Source of the DNA: Longimicrobium sp.
Lineage (GTDB): Bacteria > Gemmatimonadota > Gemmatimonadetes > Longimicrobiales > Longimicrobiaceae
Direction of reading: 5' to 3'
NCBI GenBank assembly: GCA_036377595.1
Contig: DASUYB010000133.1
Span: forward strand, 1 to 64,000
Length of the DNA: 64,000 nucleotides
Both the position numbers and the translations under genes were made by a program. This document shows positions 8,952 to 17,087 of this stretch, piece by piece. The notes below the pieces were generated by a model. That model saw only the letters and a program-made list of their open reading frames with translations, made no database searches and was not told the DNA's origin. The first letter of the stretch is position 1. Each line of letters opens with the position of its first letter.

Positions 8952-8979
8952 AAAATAGTCTGTCGTACCCTGTGTTCAA
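8952..8979 (-). promoter_or_regulatory. Promoter-like pair for the TIR gene
   Basis: TTGAAC (8979-8974) and TATTTT (8957-8952) are separated by 16 bases on the minus strand, with a short palindrome TAGCCTAATAGGCTA just downstream. This predicts a start of transcription near 8945 and a ~50-base leader before ATG 8895. Confidence 0.45.
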
Positions 8980-9027
8980 GTAGCTGATGTGGGGTAACCA
9001 TGCTTTCTACGCCCAGTGGTATTCCGA

Positions 9028-10059
9028 TTAGACACTGGGATAAAGCACGATCTTCCCGAACTGGCCGCCGGCCTCCATGCGCTCGTGCGCGGCGCGCGCT
9101 TCGTCCAGTGGCATCACCGTGTCGATGATGGGGTCGAAGGCGCCGGAGAAGGCGGCCTGGAGCATCGCCTCGAACTCCGCCTTCGAGGCCATGGTGGAGC
9201 CGAGGATGGACACCTGCTTCCAGAACACCGCCCGCAGGTCGATCTCCACCTTCGGCCCGGTCGTCGCTCCGTAGGTGACCAGGCGCCCGCCCTGCGCCAG
9301 CGAGCGCAGGCTCCCCTTCCACGTCGCCGCGCCCACGTTCTCCACCACCACGTCGACGCCGCGCTTGCCGGTGTCGGCGTGGACGGCGGCGGCCCAGTCC
9401 TGCTCCGCGCGGTCGTATACGAACGACGCGCCCAGCGCGCGCACCCGCTCCATGTTCTCCGCGCCGCTGGTGACGGCGAACACCCGCGCCCCCATCCCCA
9501 CCGCGATCTGCACGGCGGCCACGGCGGTGCCGCCGGACGCGCCGAGAATCAGCACGTCCTCCGCCGGCTGCAGGCGCGCGCGGGAGTGGAGCGCGCGCCA
9601 CGCGGTCATGTACGAGATCGGCAGCGCGGCCGCGGACGCGAACGAGTAGCCGTCCGGCAGGCGGTAGACGTGGTCGGCCGCGGCGGCCACGTACTCGGCG
9701 AACCCGCCGTTGGTGTGCTCGCCCAGGATGCGGAAGCCGACGCACATCGATTCCTGGCCGCGCCGGCACCACTTGCAGGTGCCGTCCCACAGCGACGGGT
9801 TGATCACCACGCGCTCGCCCACGCGCGCGGCGTCGACGCCCGCGCCCACCTCGGCAATCACCCCGGCGATGTCGGAGCCGCCGATGTGCGGCATGGTGGT
9901 GTCGATCGGCAGGCCGCGGCGGATCCACAGGTCCAGATGGTTCATCGCCGCGGCCTTCACCTGCACCAGCACCTCGCCGGGGCCGGGGCGCGGCGTGGGA
10001 ACGTCTTCGATGCGGACCACCTCGGGGCCGCCGTGCTCGTGGAAGATGGCTGCGCGCAT
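9028..10059 (-). CDS. Zinc-type medium-chain alcohol dehydrogenase / quinone oxidoreductase
   Basis: A 343-residue MDR-superfamily protein. The catalytic-domain start is MRAAIFHEHGGPEVV, and the segment CKWCRRGQESMC resembles the structural zinc lobe with three of the four usual cysteines. The nucleotide-binding motif is VLILGASGGTAVAAV near 166-180, followed by the Rossmann domain. The usual catalytic-zinc Cys-His is replaced by MNHLDLW, so it may be quinone-oxidoreductase-like rather than a true alcohol dehydrogenase. The 88-base 7-bp tandem repeat begins 9 bases upstream of the ATG and takes the place of a normal ribosome-binding site. Confidence 0.88.
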   Translation of the reverse strand: MRAAIFHEHGGPEVVRIEDVPTPRPGPGEVLVQVKAAAMNHLDLWIRRGLPIDTTMPHIGGSDIAGVIAEVGAGVDAARVGERVVINPSLWDGTCKWCRRGQESMCVGFRILGEHTNGGFAEYVAAAADHVYRLPDGYSFASAAALPISYMTAWRALHSRARLQPAEDVLILGASGGTAVAAVQIAVGMGARVFAVTSGAENMERVRALGASFVYDRAEQDWAAAVHADTGKRGVDVVVENVGAATWKGSLRSLAQGGRLVTYGATTGPKVEIDLRAVFWKQVSILGSTMASKAEFEAMLQAAFSGAFDPIIDTVMPLDEARAAHERMEAGGQFGKIVLYPSV

Positions 10060-10067
10060 GACTGACG

Positions 10068-10155
10068 GTGCTGAGTGCTGAGTGCTGAGTGCTGAGTGCT
10101 GAGTGCTGAGTGCTGAGTGCTGAGTGCTGAGTGCTGAGTGCTGAGTGCTGAGTGC
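10068..10155. repeat. 7-bp tandem repeat (GTGCTGA), about 12.5 copies
   Basis: An uninterrupted array of GTGCTGA runs from GTG at 10068 to AGTGC at 10155. It occupies the expected leader and promoter region of the minus-strand oxidoreductase, whose ATG is at 10059. A two-copy version of the same unit occurs at 15025-15043. The unit is not a multiple of three, but it is outside the coding frame. Confidence 0.95.
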
Positions 10156-10236
10156 GAGGTGAAGGTAGCGGCCGCCGCCGCTCGCCGCCTCTCTCCGTCG
10201 ATGACAATCGACGCAAGTCGAAAGATCTGTTGCAGT

Positions 10237-10262
10237 TACCTCTCCCAGCAGTTTGGGAGAGG
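10237..10262. repeat. Short CCTCTCCC intergenic hairpin
   Basis: Arms CCTCTCCCA and TGGGAGAGG around a short loop. Similar small hairpins occur near 28588 and 61319, suggesting a dispersed palindromic repeat. Confidence 0.55.
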
Positions 10263-10263
10263 T

Positions 10264-10316
10264 CGAAAAAAGGAGCAGGCGAGACGGCAGTGTTGTCTCG
10301 CCTGCTCCTTTTTTCG
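10264..10316. terminator. Strong bidirectional terminator
   Basis: A 22-bp perfect stem, CGAAAAAAGGAGCAGGCGAG... with its complement ending CTCCTTTTTTCG, around a 9-base loop. The built-in A and T runs make it work on both strands. It follows the cupredoxin gene on the minus strand. Confidence 0.9.
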
Positions 10317-10339
10317 GGTGAGGGCCCAGCGCGCCGGAG

Positions 10340-10675
10340 CTACTTCCCCGCCATCGTGATGCTCCCCGTCATCGTGGGGTGATAGGCGCACTTGTAGGTG
10401 CCTGCCTTGCCCACCCGCACCACCGCGGACCCGTTCGCGGGGATGTTGCCGGTGTCCCACGACCGGTCGGCCGCGGTGGCGGTGTGCGGCACGGCGTCGT
10501 GGTTCAGGAAGAGCACCTCGTCGCCCTCGCGCACCGCCTCCGCCGCGGGGACGAAGAGGAAGTTGCGGATCACCACCGTGTGGCGCTCGGGCTGGTGCTC
10601 GCGCGCGCCGCACCCGGCGAGCGCCAGCAGCGCGGCCGCCACGAGCGCCGGGTGCGGGCGCGGCGTGCGCATCAT
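10340..10675 (-). CDS. Plastocyanin/azurin-like cupredoxin lipoprotein
   Basis: A 111-residue protein with lipobox LLALAGC, so exported and lipid-anchored. The type 1 copper ligands are visible: His in DAVPHTA, then Cys and His in YKCAYHPTM, with the Met after. This predicts a small blue-copper electron carrier in the periplasm. The start overlaps the stop of the DUF4142 gene (ATGA), indicating translational coupling. The upstream regulator at 11508 is divergent. A strong terminator follows at 10264-10316. Confidence 0.88.
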   Translation of the reverse strand: MMRTPRPHPALVAAALLALAGCGAREHQPERHTVVIRNFLFVPAAEAVREGDEVLFLNHDAVPHTATAADRSWDTGNIPANGSAVVRVGKAGTYKCAYHPTMTGSITMAGK

Positions 10676-11304
10676 CCCCCCGCCAGCTGCGTCTGCAGGT
10701 CCTTCGCCATCTGCAGGTGCGCGGCGACGGCCGGGCGTACCTGCTCCAGCAGCGCCTTCAGCTCCGCGTTCTGCGCGCTGGGGATCAGGGTGCTGTCGAT
10801 GGCCTGCAGCACCGTCTCGTGGTACTCCACCTCGCTGTCGATGTAGGCGCGGTCGAACGCCGTCGGCGCCAGCTCGTTCAGCCGCTGCCGCGTCTGCTGG
10901 CCGCCCGCCGCCAGCTGCCGGCTGGTGTTGTTCTCCTCCGGCGTCAGGTTCAGACGCCCCGCCAGCGCCACCGCCTGCTGATTGACGCCGCCGTGGTCCG
11001 TCACCATCCGTTGCGCGAACTCCTTCACCTTCGGGTTCTGCCCCTTCTCGCGCGCCAGCTCGCCCGCGGCGCTGTCCGTGGCGTTCGCGGAGACGACGAT
11101 CGCCGCGATCTGCGCGTCGCTCACGGTGGACGGCTGCACCCCCGGCGGCACGCCCGGGGCGGCCGGCGGCGGGGGCGGCGGGGCGACGGCGGTGGTGTCG
11201 GTGCCGCCGGTGTCGTTGCCGCCGCTCTTGGCGCACGCGGCGGCCAGCGCCACCAGCGCCGGCGCGGCAAGGGTCAGGGCGATCATCCGGGTGCTGCGGC
11301 TCAT
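10672..11304 (-). CDS. DUF4142 lipoprotein
   Basis: A 210-residue protein beginning MSRSTRMIAL with a lipoprotein-type signal (LVALAAACAK), then a Pro/Thr-rich linker (~30-55) and a DUF4142 helical domain: DAQIAAIVVSANATDSAAG, VKEFAQRMVTDHGGV, and a second repeat near EYHETVLQAIDSTL. DUF4142 is a ferritin-like four-helix family, often periplasmic and of unknown function. GGAGG lies 9 bases before the chosen ATG at 11304; a longer frame starts upstream but lacks signal-peptide sense. It is the first gene of a two-gene unit with the cupredoxin. Confidence 0.85.
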   Translation of the reverse strand: MSRSTRMIALTLAAPALVALAAACAKSGGNDTGGTDTTAVAPPPPPPAAPGVPPGVQPSTVSDAQIAAIVVSANATDSAAGELAREKGQNPKVKEFAQRMVTDHGGVNQQAVALAGRLNLTPEENNTSRQLAAGGQQTRQRLNELAPTAFDRAYIDSEVEYHETVLQAIDSTLIPSAQNAELKALLEQVRPAVAAHLQMAKDLQTQLAGG

Positions 11305-11429
11305 CTGCGTTTTGCCTCCGTCTGGCGTGGTGCTGCGTGGGAACGGCTGTGATACGGGACCAGCATGCCGGCCGGATCTCCCCTGCACCACGCCCGGCGT
11401 GCGTGGAGATGAAAGTAATCGCCCCTCCG

Positions 11430-11500
11430 AGTTTGTCAACAATACCCTTGACTTACTAGACAAGATCGGGAGATTGGATTAGACTTGAAGGTGGAAAGGA
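11430..11500. promoter_or_regulatory. Divergent promoter region between regulator and DUF4142 genes
   Basis: This AT-richer stretch contains TTGTCAACAATACC and CTTGACTTACTAGACAAG; the latter has CTTG/CAAG ends facing each other. It is a plausible operator for the adjacent HTH protein. A clear -10 could not be fixed. Confidence 0.35.
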
Positions 11501-11507
11501 GGGTGAT

Positions 11508-12134
11508 TTGCAGCCGAACCGGTGGAACGAACGGCTCCTGGGGAGCACGCGCGGCCGCGTGATCACGCTGCTGCGGCGGCGCGAGCGCACGGTCAACGAG
11601 CTGGCCGACGAGCTCGGGCTGACCGACAACGCCGTGCGCACGCACCTGGCCGCGCTCGAGCGCGACGGCCTGGTGGCGCTCGTGGGCGTGCGCCGGGCGA
11701 TCGGCAAGCCGGCGCACGTGTTCGCGCTGACGCCCGACGCGGATTCGCTCTTCCCCCGCGCGTACGGCGTGGTGCTGCGCACGCTGCTCGACGCGCTGCG
11801 CCGCTCGCTGCCATCCGAGCAGGTGGACGCGCTGATCGCAGAGGTCGGGCGGATGCTCGCCGCGCCCTTCCCGCGCGCGGACGGCGGGCTCGCGGATCGC
11901 GCGGAAGCGGCGGTCGCGGCGCTGTCCGCGCTCGGCGGCGTGGCCGAGGCGCGGGTGGACGGCGCGCTGGCCACCATCCGCGGCTTCGGCTGCCCCCTGC
12001 GCGAGGCGGTGGACGACCATCCCGAGGTCTGCCGCATCGCCGCCGCGCTGCTCAGCGAGATCGTGGGCCGCGAGGTCACCGAATGCTGCGACCGCGGCGA
12101 GGCCCCGAGCTGCCGCTTCACCTTCGCGGCCTGA
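11508..12134 (+). CDS. HTH regulator with C-terminal cysteine cluster (SufR/ArsR-like)
   Basis: A 208-residue protein starting at TTG 11508 with an AAAGGAGGG ribosome-binding site. The N-terminal winged helix is VNELADELGLTDNAVRTHLAALERDGLV (residues ~26-53). The C-terminal part carries FGC, then C after 12 residues, then CC after 17, and C after 7. A spaced cysteine set of this kind in SufR binds an Fe-S cluster. It is divergent from the DUF4142-cupredoxin pair and may sense redox, iron or copper and control that pair. Cluster binding is inference. Confidence 0.75.
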   Translation: MQPNRWNERLLGSTRGRVITLLRRRERTVNELADELGLTDNAVRTHLAALERDGLVALVGVRRAIGKPAHVFALTPDADSLFPRAYGVVLRTLLDALRRSLPSEQVDALIAEVGRMLAAPFPRADGGLADRAEAAVAALSALGGVAEARVDGALATIRGFGCPLREAVDDHPEVCRIAAALLSEIVGREVTECCDRGEAPSCRFTFAA

Positions 12135-12162
12135 AGTCTTCAAGAAAAGGACGAAAAGACTT

Positions 12163-12257
12163 GGTCTCACGCAGAGTTAGCAGAGTCAGCAGAGAGAACA
12201 GCCGCAGCCAGCCGCAGTTCTCTGCTAACTCTGCTAACTCTGCGCCTGCGTGAGACC
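12163..12257. repeat. Long intergenic hairpin, CACGCAGAG type
   Basis: Arms start GGTCTCACGC and end GCGTGAGACC; units read AGTTAGCAG/AGTCAGCAG. It lies between convergent genes. The downstream flank on the plus strand is AGATCTTTTTC and the minus-strand flank is also T-rich, so it may terminate both transcripts. The right arm has an extra 6-7 bases (CGCCTGCG). Confidence 0.85.
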
Positions 12258-12289
12258 AGATCTTTTTCTGAATCTGGTACTACCGCAGG

Positions 12290-13591
12290 TCAGTCGCGGT
12301 AGAGCCGATACCGCTCCTGCGTCTGGCGCCACGCCCGCAGCTCGTCGTCCCAGCGGCGCTGGATGGTGCGGGGATCGTCGCCGCGCTGGAAGGCGGCCAT
12401 CGCCCACTTCGATCCCAGCATCTGCGTCATCCCGGGCGGGTCCTCGATCTTGAACTGCTGCGGGTGCAGGCGCTTGATCTCGGTCAGCAGCGCCAGCGTG
12501 GTGAACGGGGCGTCGAAGCGCTCGCGGTCCGTCACCGTCAGCCGGACCATGTGGTGCGGCTGCGAGCCCTGCGGCGTCACCGTCACCGAGTCCAGCCGCA
12601 CGCCGGCGAGGTCGTACTTCCGCACCGCGGCCAGGACGGCGCCCGCGTTCATCCACGGCGCGCCCAGGTAGCTGAACGGCGCGTCCGTCCCCCGCCCCAC
12701 GGCCAGGTTCGTCGCCTCCGCCAGCACCAGCCCGCTGTACTTCAGCGCCGCGTCCAGCGAGCGGATGTTGGGCGACGGGTTGATCCATGGCAGCCCCGTG
12801 CGGTCGAACCACTCGTCGCCCTCCCAGCCGTCCGCGCGGATCACGTGCAGGTCGGCGCCCACGCGGAAGCGGTCGTTCACGTAGCGCGCGACCTCGCCCA
12901 CCGTCATCCCGTGGCGCAGGGGGACGGGATAGAGCCCGGTGATCGCTTGGCCGATGTGCTCCGTCCTGATCTCCATCGCCATCATCGGCCCCTGCGCCCT
13001 GGCGGTGATGGGGTTCGGCCGGTCGAGCACGACGAAGGGGATCCGCTGCGCCGCCGCGGCCTCCATCGCCAGCGCCATCGTCCACACGAAGGTGTACGGC
13101 CGCGCGCCGATGTCCTGGATGTCGAAGAGCAGCACGTCGATCCCCCGCAGCATCTCGGGCGTGGGCTTCTGCGTGCGCCCGTAGAGCGAGAAGACGGGGA
13201 TGCCCGTGGCGCTGTCGACCTGGTTCTCCACCCGTGCGCCGCCCTCGTACGTCCCCCGCACCCCGTGCTCGGGGCCGAACAGCGCGACGAGACGGATGCC
13301 CGGCGTCCGCGCGAGGAGATCGACCGCGTGCTGCCCGCGCGAGGTGACGGCGGTCTGGTTGGTGATGAGCCCCACGCGCTTCCCCCGTACCAGCGCGAGC
13401 GAGTCGCGCACCAGCACCTCGAGTCCGGGAAGGACGGGGGACGCGGCGGTCCGCGCGGATCCCGCGGCCGGCGCGGGCGCGGGGAGGCTGTCGGCGCCGG
13501 CGTCGCGCTGCGGCGGCCCCGCGCTGCGGCACGCGACGGCGACGGTGACGGCGAGGGCCGCGAACAGGCGGTGGGCGTGTTGGCGTTGCAT
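12290..13591 (-). CDS. NamZ-like exo-beta-N-acetylmuramidase (DUF1343) lipoprotein
   Basis: A 433-residue protein starting MQRQHAHRLF with a lipobox-type signal ending VAVACR. The DUF1343 signature is clear: GKRVGLITNQTAV, LFGPEHGVRGTYEGG, VFSLYGRTQKPT, LLFDIQDIGARPYTFVWTM and LDRPNPI. Characterised members release MurNAc from peptidoglycan ends, pointing to wall recycling in the periplasm or outside the cell. The in-frame frame extends 30 residues upstream but without a signal sequence, so the start at 13591 was preferred. It is convergent with the HTH regulator and divergent from the acetyltransferase. Confidence 0.88.
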   Translation of the reverse strand: MQRQHAHRLFAALAVTVAVACRSAGPPQRDAGADSLPAPAPAAGSARTAASPVLPGLEVLVRDSLALVRGKRVGLITNQTAVTSRGQHAVDLLARTPGIRLVALFGPEHGVRGTYEGGARVENQVDSATGIPVFSLYGRTQKPTPEMLRGIDVLLFDIQDIGARPYTFVWTMALAMEAAAAQRIPFVVLDRPNPITARAQGPMMAMEIRTEHIGQAITGLYPVPLRHGMTVGEVARYVNDRFRVGADLHVIRADGWEGDEWFDRTGLPWINPSPNIRSLDAALKYSGLVLAEATNLAVGRGTDAPFSYLGAPWMNAGAVLAAVRKYDLAGVRLDSVTVTPQGSQPHHMVRLTVTDRERFDAPFTTLALLTEIKRLHPQQFKIEDPPGMTQMLGSKWAMAAFQRGDDPRTIQRRWDDELRAWRQTQERYRLYRD

Positions 13592-13773
13592 CTGTTCCGC
13601 GATAAGTTGGGCGCCCGTCCGCGGCGTCCGGCGCCGCGGCGGCTGGCACGTTCCACGCAGGTGCCGGGGCCGCCGGCCCATGGCACGTCACGGAGCGGGC
13701 GGCGCTGCGAAACGCGGGCCACGCGCGGGCCGCGACGATTCCACGGGCCGGGGCACACGGGGAGAGGGTCGGC

Positions 13774-15024
13774 TTGAGCGAGACGTACCGTCCGGCGCGG
13801 CCGGACGAGCTCGAAGAGGTGGCGCGGCTGGAGGCGCACTCGTTTCCCGCGCCGGGGCGCGGCCACCGCTGGTGGATGGAGTTCCTGCGCAACGGGCCGC
13901 ACGGCGGCCTGGAGGCGCTGTGGGTGGCGGAGGAGAGCGGCCGGCTGGTGGGCGCCTGCCAGCTGCTGTGGCTGCGCCAGTGGATCGCCGGCGCGGCGCT
14001 GCCGGTGATGGGGCTGGCCGGCGTCGCCATCTCGCCCACGCACCGCCGGCGCGGGCTGGCGCAGCGGATGCTGACGGCGGGGTTCGAGCACGCCCGCGAG
14101 CGCGGCGACGTGGCCTCGGCGCTCTTCCCGTTCCGCGCCTCGTTCTACGAGGACCTGGGATACGGGCTGGCCGGCGAGGCGCACCAGTACCAGCTCCCCC
14201 CCGCACTGCTGCCCGACGACAAGACGGAGCGGCTGAAGGTGCGGCTGGTGGACACGCCCGACGACCTGGTGGCGATGAAGGCCGTCTACGCCGAGGCCGC
14301 GCGCCTCCTGCAGACCGGGCAGCTGGACCGCAGCGACCGGAGCTGGCGGGGATCGTGGGGCGACGACGAGCAGGCGGCGGTGGTCTACTGGAACGACGAC
14401 GGGGTTCCGGAGGGATACTGCATCGTCCGCTACCGCGCCGACCTGCCGCTGGACCGTCGCTACCTGGAGGTGGAGGAGCGCGCCTGGCTGAGCATCGCGG
14501 CGCAGCGGGGGATCTACGGGTGGCTGAGCACGCTGGGCGACCAGTGGCGCGAGATCGCCTACCGCGCGCACCCCGAGGAGGGGTTCGGGGACCGGATCAA
14601 GGAGCCGCGGCTCCCCCTGCTGCAGGCGCCCAGCTGGCGGCTCTGGTTCCCCTCGGCGACGCTGGTGCGCGGGCCGATGTTCCGCGTGCTGGACGTGAAG
14701 GACGCGCTGGAGGCGCGCGTGCTGGCCAGCGAGGCGGAGCTGACGCTGAAGCTGGAGGTGGAGGACGCGCACATCCCCGAGAACCGCGGGCCGTGGCGCG
14801 TGCGCATGGAGGGCGGGGCGATGCGGGTGGAGCGCTGGATCTCCGGCCGGTGCGACGCGGAACTGGCCATGCCGGTGCAGACGCTGTCGCGGATCTACAT
14901 CGGCGCCATCGCGCCGTGGCAGGCGCTGTCGGGCGGGCTGGCCACGCTGAACGGCGCCGACATCGTGAAGATGCTGGACCGCGCGTTCGAGGTGCCGAAG
15001 CCGTGGACGTTCGACCGGTTCTGA
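13774..15024 (+). CDS. Eis-like GNAT N-acetyltransferase
   Basis: A 416-residue protein from TTG 13774, length and layout of the Eis/enhanced-intracellular-survival family. First GNAT domain: residues 1-150 with the acetyl-CoA loop AISPTHRRRGLAQRM. A divergent second GNAT region follows, and a C-terminal SCP2-like segment ends near IAPWQALSGG. Eis-type enzymes acetylate amines, including aminoglycosides and protein lysines; the substrate here is unknown. GGGAGAGG lies upstream of the TTG. Confidence 0.85.
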   Translation: MSETYRPARPDELEEVARLEAHSFPAPGRGHRWWMEFLRNGPHGGLEALWVAEESGRLVGACQLLWLRQWIAGAALPVMGLAGVAISPTHRRRGLAQRMLTAGFEHARERGDVASALFPFRASFYEDLGYGLAGEAHQYQLPPALLPDDKTERLKVRLVDTPDDLVAMKAVYAEAARLLQTGQLDRSDRSWRGSWGDDEQAAVVYWNDDGVPEGYCIVRYRADLPLDRRYLEVEERAWLSIAAQRGIYGWLSTLGDQWREIAYRAHPEEGFGDRIKEPRLPLLQAPSWRLWFPSATLVRGPMFRVLDVKDALEARVLASEAELTLKLEVEDAHIPENRGPWRVRMEGGAMRVERWISGRCDAELAMPVQTLSRIYIGAIAPWQALSGGLATLNGADIVKMLDRAFEVPKPWTFDRF

Positions 15025-15043
15025 AGTGCTGAGTGCTGAGTGC
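15025..15043. repeat. Short GTGCTGA repeat
   Basis: Two to three copies of the same 7-base unit seen in the long array at 10068-10155, directly after the acetyltransferase stop. Further on, about 15090-15120, GCTGCGGCTTCAGCCGC forms a small hairpin. Confidence 0.7.
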
Positions 15044-15209
15044 GGGATCCGTGGTTCAGCCTCGCGCAGTTTGCGAGGCTTCCCAGGGTTGTAGCTGCGG
15101 CTTCAGCCGCCCGTGACGATGGCGGCCGCGCGCAGCCGCCCAGATCCTGCAGTGGGAAGCAGTTCCGTAGGTGGTCACCGACGTGGGGAACCGGATGGGA
15201 GGAGCGACG

Positions 15210-16892
15210 ATGCGGAGATCCGGCGGGACCTGGGCGGCGCTGGCGGCACTGGCGCTCACCGCGTGCGGAGGCGGCGGAGACGCGAACCGCCCGCAGGGGG
15301 GCGACGAGGCGCCGCCCCCGGGCAACTACAACACCTTCGGCGGCGGGCCCGTCGGCGGCACGCTGGTCGTCCTCAGCGAGGGCGACGCCGACAACCTCAA
15401 CCCGCTGACCTACGACAGCAACCCGGCCTATCAGCTCGTCCACCTGATGTTCCGGGCGCTCGGCCGGCGCGACAGCACGCTCAGCAACTACACCCCCGAC
15501 TTCCTCGAGCGCTGGGAGCAGCGGGATCCGACGACGGTCGTCCTGCACGTCCGCCCCGGCATCAAGTGGCACGACGGCGTGCCCACCAGCGCGGCGGACG
15601 TGGTCTACACCATCCAGATGCAGAAGGACTCCACCGTCGCCTCCACCCGCCAGCAGGACGTGGAGGCGGTGACGTCCGTCCGCGCGCTGGACAGCATGAC
15701 GGTGGAGGTGAAGCTGGCCAAGAGCGGGCCGTCCACCTTCAACTCGCTCCTCGAGGTCGTCCCCGTCCCCAGGCACCTGCTGGACAGCATCCCGCCGGAC
15801 CGGATGCGCTTCGCGTCGTTCAACACGCGGCCGGTGGGGAACGGGCTGTTCACCTTCGTGCGCTGGAACAAGGGGCAGGAGGTGGTGGTCGACGCCAACC
15901 GCTCCGCGCCGCAGCGGCCGTCACTCGACCGCATCATCGTGCGCGTCGTTCCCGAGCCCAGCGCGCGGCTGACGGCGCTGATCAACGGCGAGGGCGACCT
16001 GGACAAGGTCACCGCCGACCAGCGCCAGCGGCTGCAGAGCGCGCCGAACGTGCGCCTGGCCAGCGCCGCCCGCGTGCGCCCCGGGTGGATCGTGTGGAAC
16101 CAGGACAAGGCGCCGGGGAACGATTCCATCGTCCGCCGCGCCTTCCTGATGTCCATCAACCGCCAGCAGCTGGCCCAGGCGATGTTCGGGCCCGACGGCG
16201 AGCCGGCGCTCTCGCCCATCCCCGCCAAGCTGCGCGAGCACAGCGCCGACGTGCGGCCGATCCCGTACAACGTCGCGCAGGCGGGGCAGCTGCTGCAGCA
16301 GGCCGGCTGGGTCGACGGCAACGGCGACGGCGTGAGGGAGAAGAACGGGCAGCCGCTGCGGCTGGAGATCGAGTACAGCTCGGCCGACCCGGTGCGCTCG
16401 GACATGCTGGTCGCGATGCAGGCAATGGCCAAGCAGGCGGGGATCGCGCTCGTCCCCCGCGCGTACGAGCGCACCACCTGGGTGGAGCGGCTGCGCCAGC
16501 GCCAGTTCGTGGGCTCGTTCTGGGGATGGGGATGGGGACCGGGGGTGATGGGGCCCAACGCGCGCGTGGTCTGGCACTCGGCCAGCATCCCGCCGGGCGG
16601 GGCCAACTTCGCCGGGTACCGCAACCCCAGGCTCGACGTGCTGATCGACTCGGTGATCGTGGAGGCCGACACCACGCGCTACCACGCCATGTGGCGGCAG
16701 ATCGAGCAGACGGTGATCGACGACGCCGTCTACGCGCCGATCTTCTTCGACCCCGAGTACTACGGCGTGAGCTCGCGCTTCCGCGGCGTGAAGTTCCGCG
16801 GCCCGGAGTGGTGGGAAGACGTGATCTACTGGTGGATCCCGCCCAACCTGCTCACCGCCCGCGACCGCCAGACCGGGCAGCCGGCGCGCTGA
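15210..16892 (+). CDS. Family 5 peptide/oligopeptide ABC transporter substrate-binding lipoprotein
   Basis: A 560-residue lipoprotein: signal with lipobox ALALTACGG, then an SBP_bac_5 (DppA/OppA) domain with RPGIKWHDGVPTSAADVVYT, the family signature region, and IDDAVYAPIFFDPEYY near the C-terminus. It should bind peptides, nickel or other small ligands outside the inner membrane. No permease or ATPase genes are adjacent, so it is an orphan binding protein. ATG 15210 has GGGAGGAGCGAC before it; an in-frame GTG at 15171 lacks this. A clear terminator follows. Confidence 0.9.
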   Translation: MRRSGGTWAALAALALTACGGGGDANRPQGGDEAPPPGNYNTFGGGPVGGTLVVLSEGDADNLNPLTYDSNPAYQLVHLMFRALGRRDSTLSNYTPDFLERWEQRDPTTVVLHVRPGIKWHDGVPTSAADVVYTIQMQKDSTVASTRQQDVEAVTSVRALDSMTVEVKLAKSGPSTFNSLLEVVPVPRHLLDSIPPDRMRFASFNTRPVGNGLFTFVRWNKGQEVVVDANRSAPQRPSLDRIIVRVVPEPSARLTALINGEGDLDKVTADQRQRLQSAPNVRLASAARVRPGWIVWNQDKAPGNDSIVRRAFLMSINRQQLAQAMFGPDGEPALSPIPAKLREHSADVRPIPYNVAQAGQLLQQAGWVDGNGDGVREKNGQPLRLEIEYSSADPVRSDMLVAMQAMAKQAGIALVPRAYERTTWVERLRQRQFVGSFWGWGWGPGVMGPNARVVWHSASIPPGGANFAGYRNPRLDVLIDSVIVEADTTRYHAMWRQIEQTVIDDAVYAPIFFDPEYYGVSSRFRGVKFRGPEWWEDVIYWWIPPNLLTARDRQTGQPAR

Positions 16893-16909
16893 ACTGCAGA
16901 GATGAGAAG

Positions 16910-16946
16910 ATCCGCCGCCCGCCTGGCATCCAGGCGGGCGGCGGAT
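16910..16946 (+). terminator. Terminator of the substrate-binding protein
   Basis: A 17-bp perfect stem (ATCCGCCGCCCGCCTGG with its complement) with a CAT loop and TCTTGTGT after it, 17 bases past the stop. Confidence 0.8.
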
Positions 16947-16979
16947 TCTTGTGTATTGCCAAGGAGGAAACAGCAAGCC

Positions 16980-17049
16980 TCACGCAGAGTCAGCAGGGTC
17001 AGCAGAGAACAACAGCTGTTTAACTGCTGACCCTGCTGACTCTGCGTGA
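16980..17049. repeat. Long intergenic hairpin, CACGCAGAG type
   Basis: Arms TCACGCAGAGTCAGCAGGG... with matching complement ending CTGCGTGA. It lies between convergent genes; the plus-strand flank is ATTCTGTTTT, seen beside several other members. Confidence 0.85.
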
Positions 17050-17087
17050 GATCATTCTGTTTTCCGGATCTGGGCATGCACTGTGGC

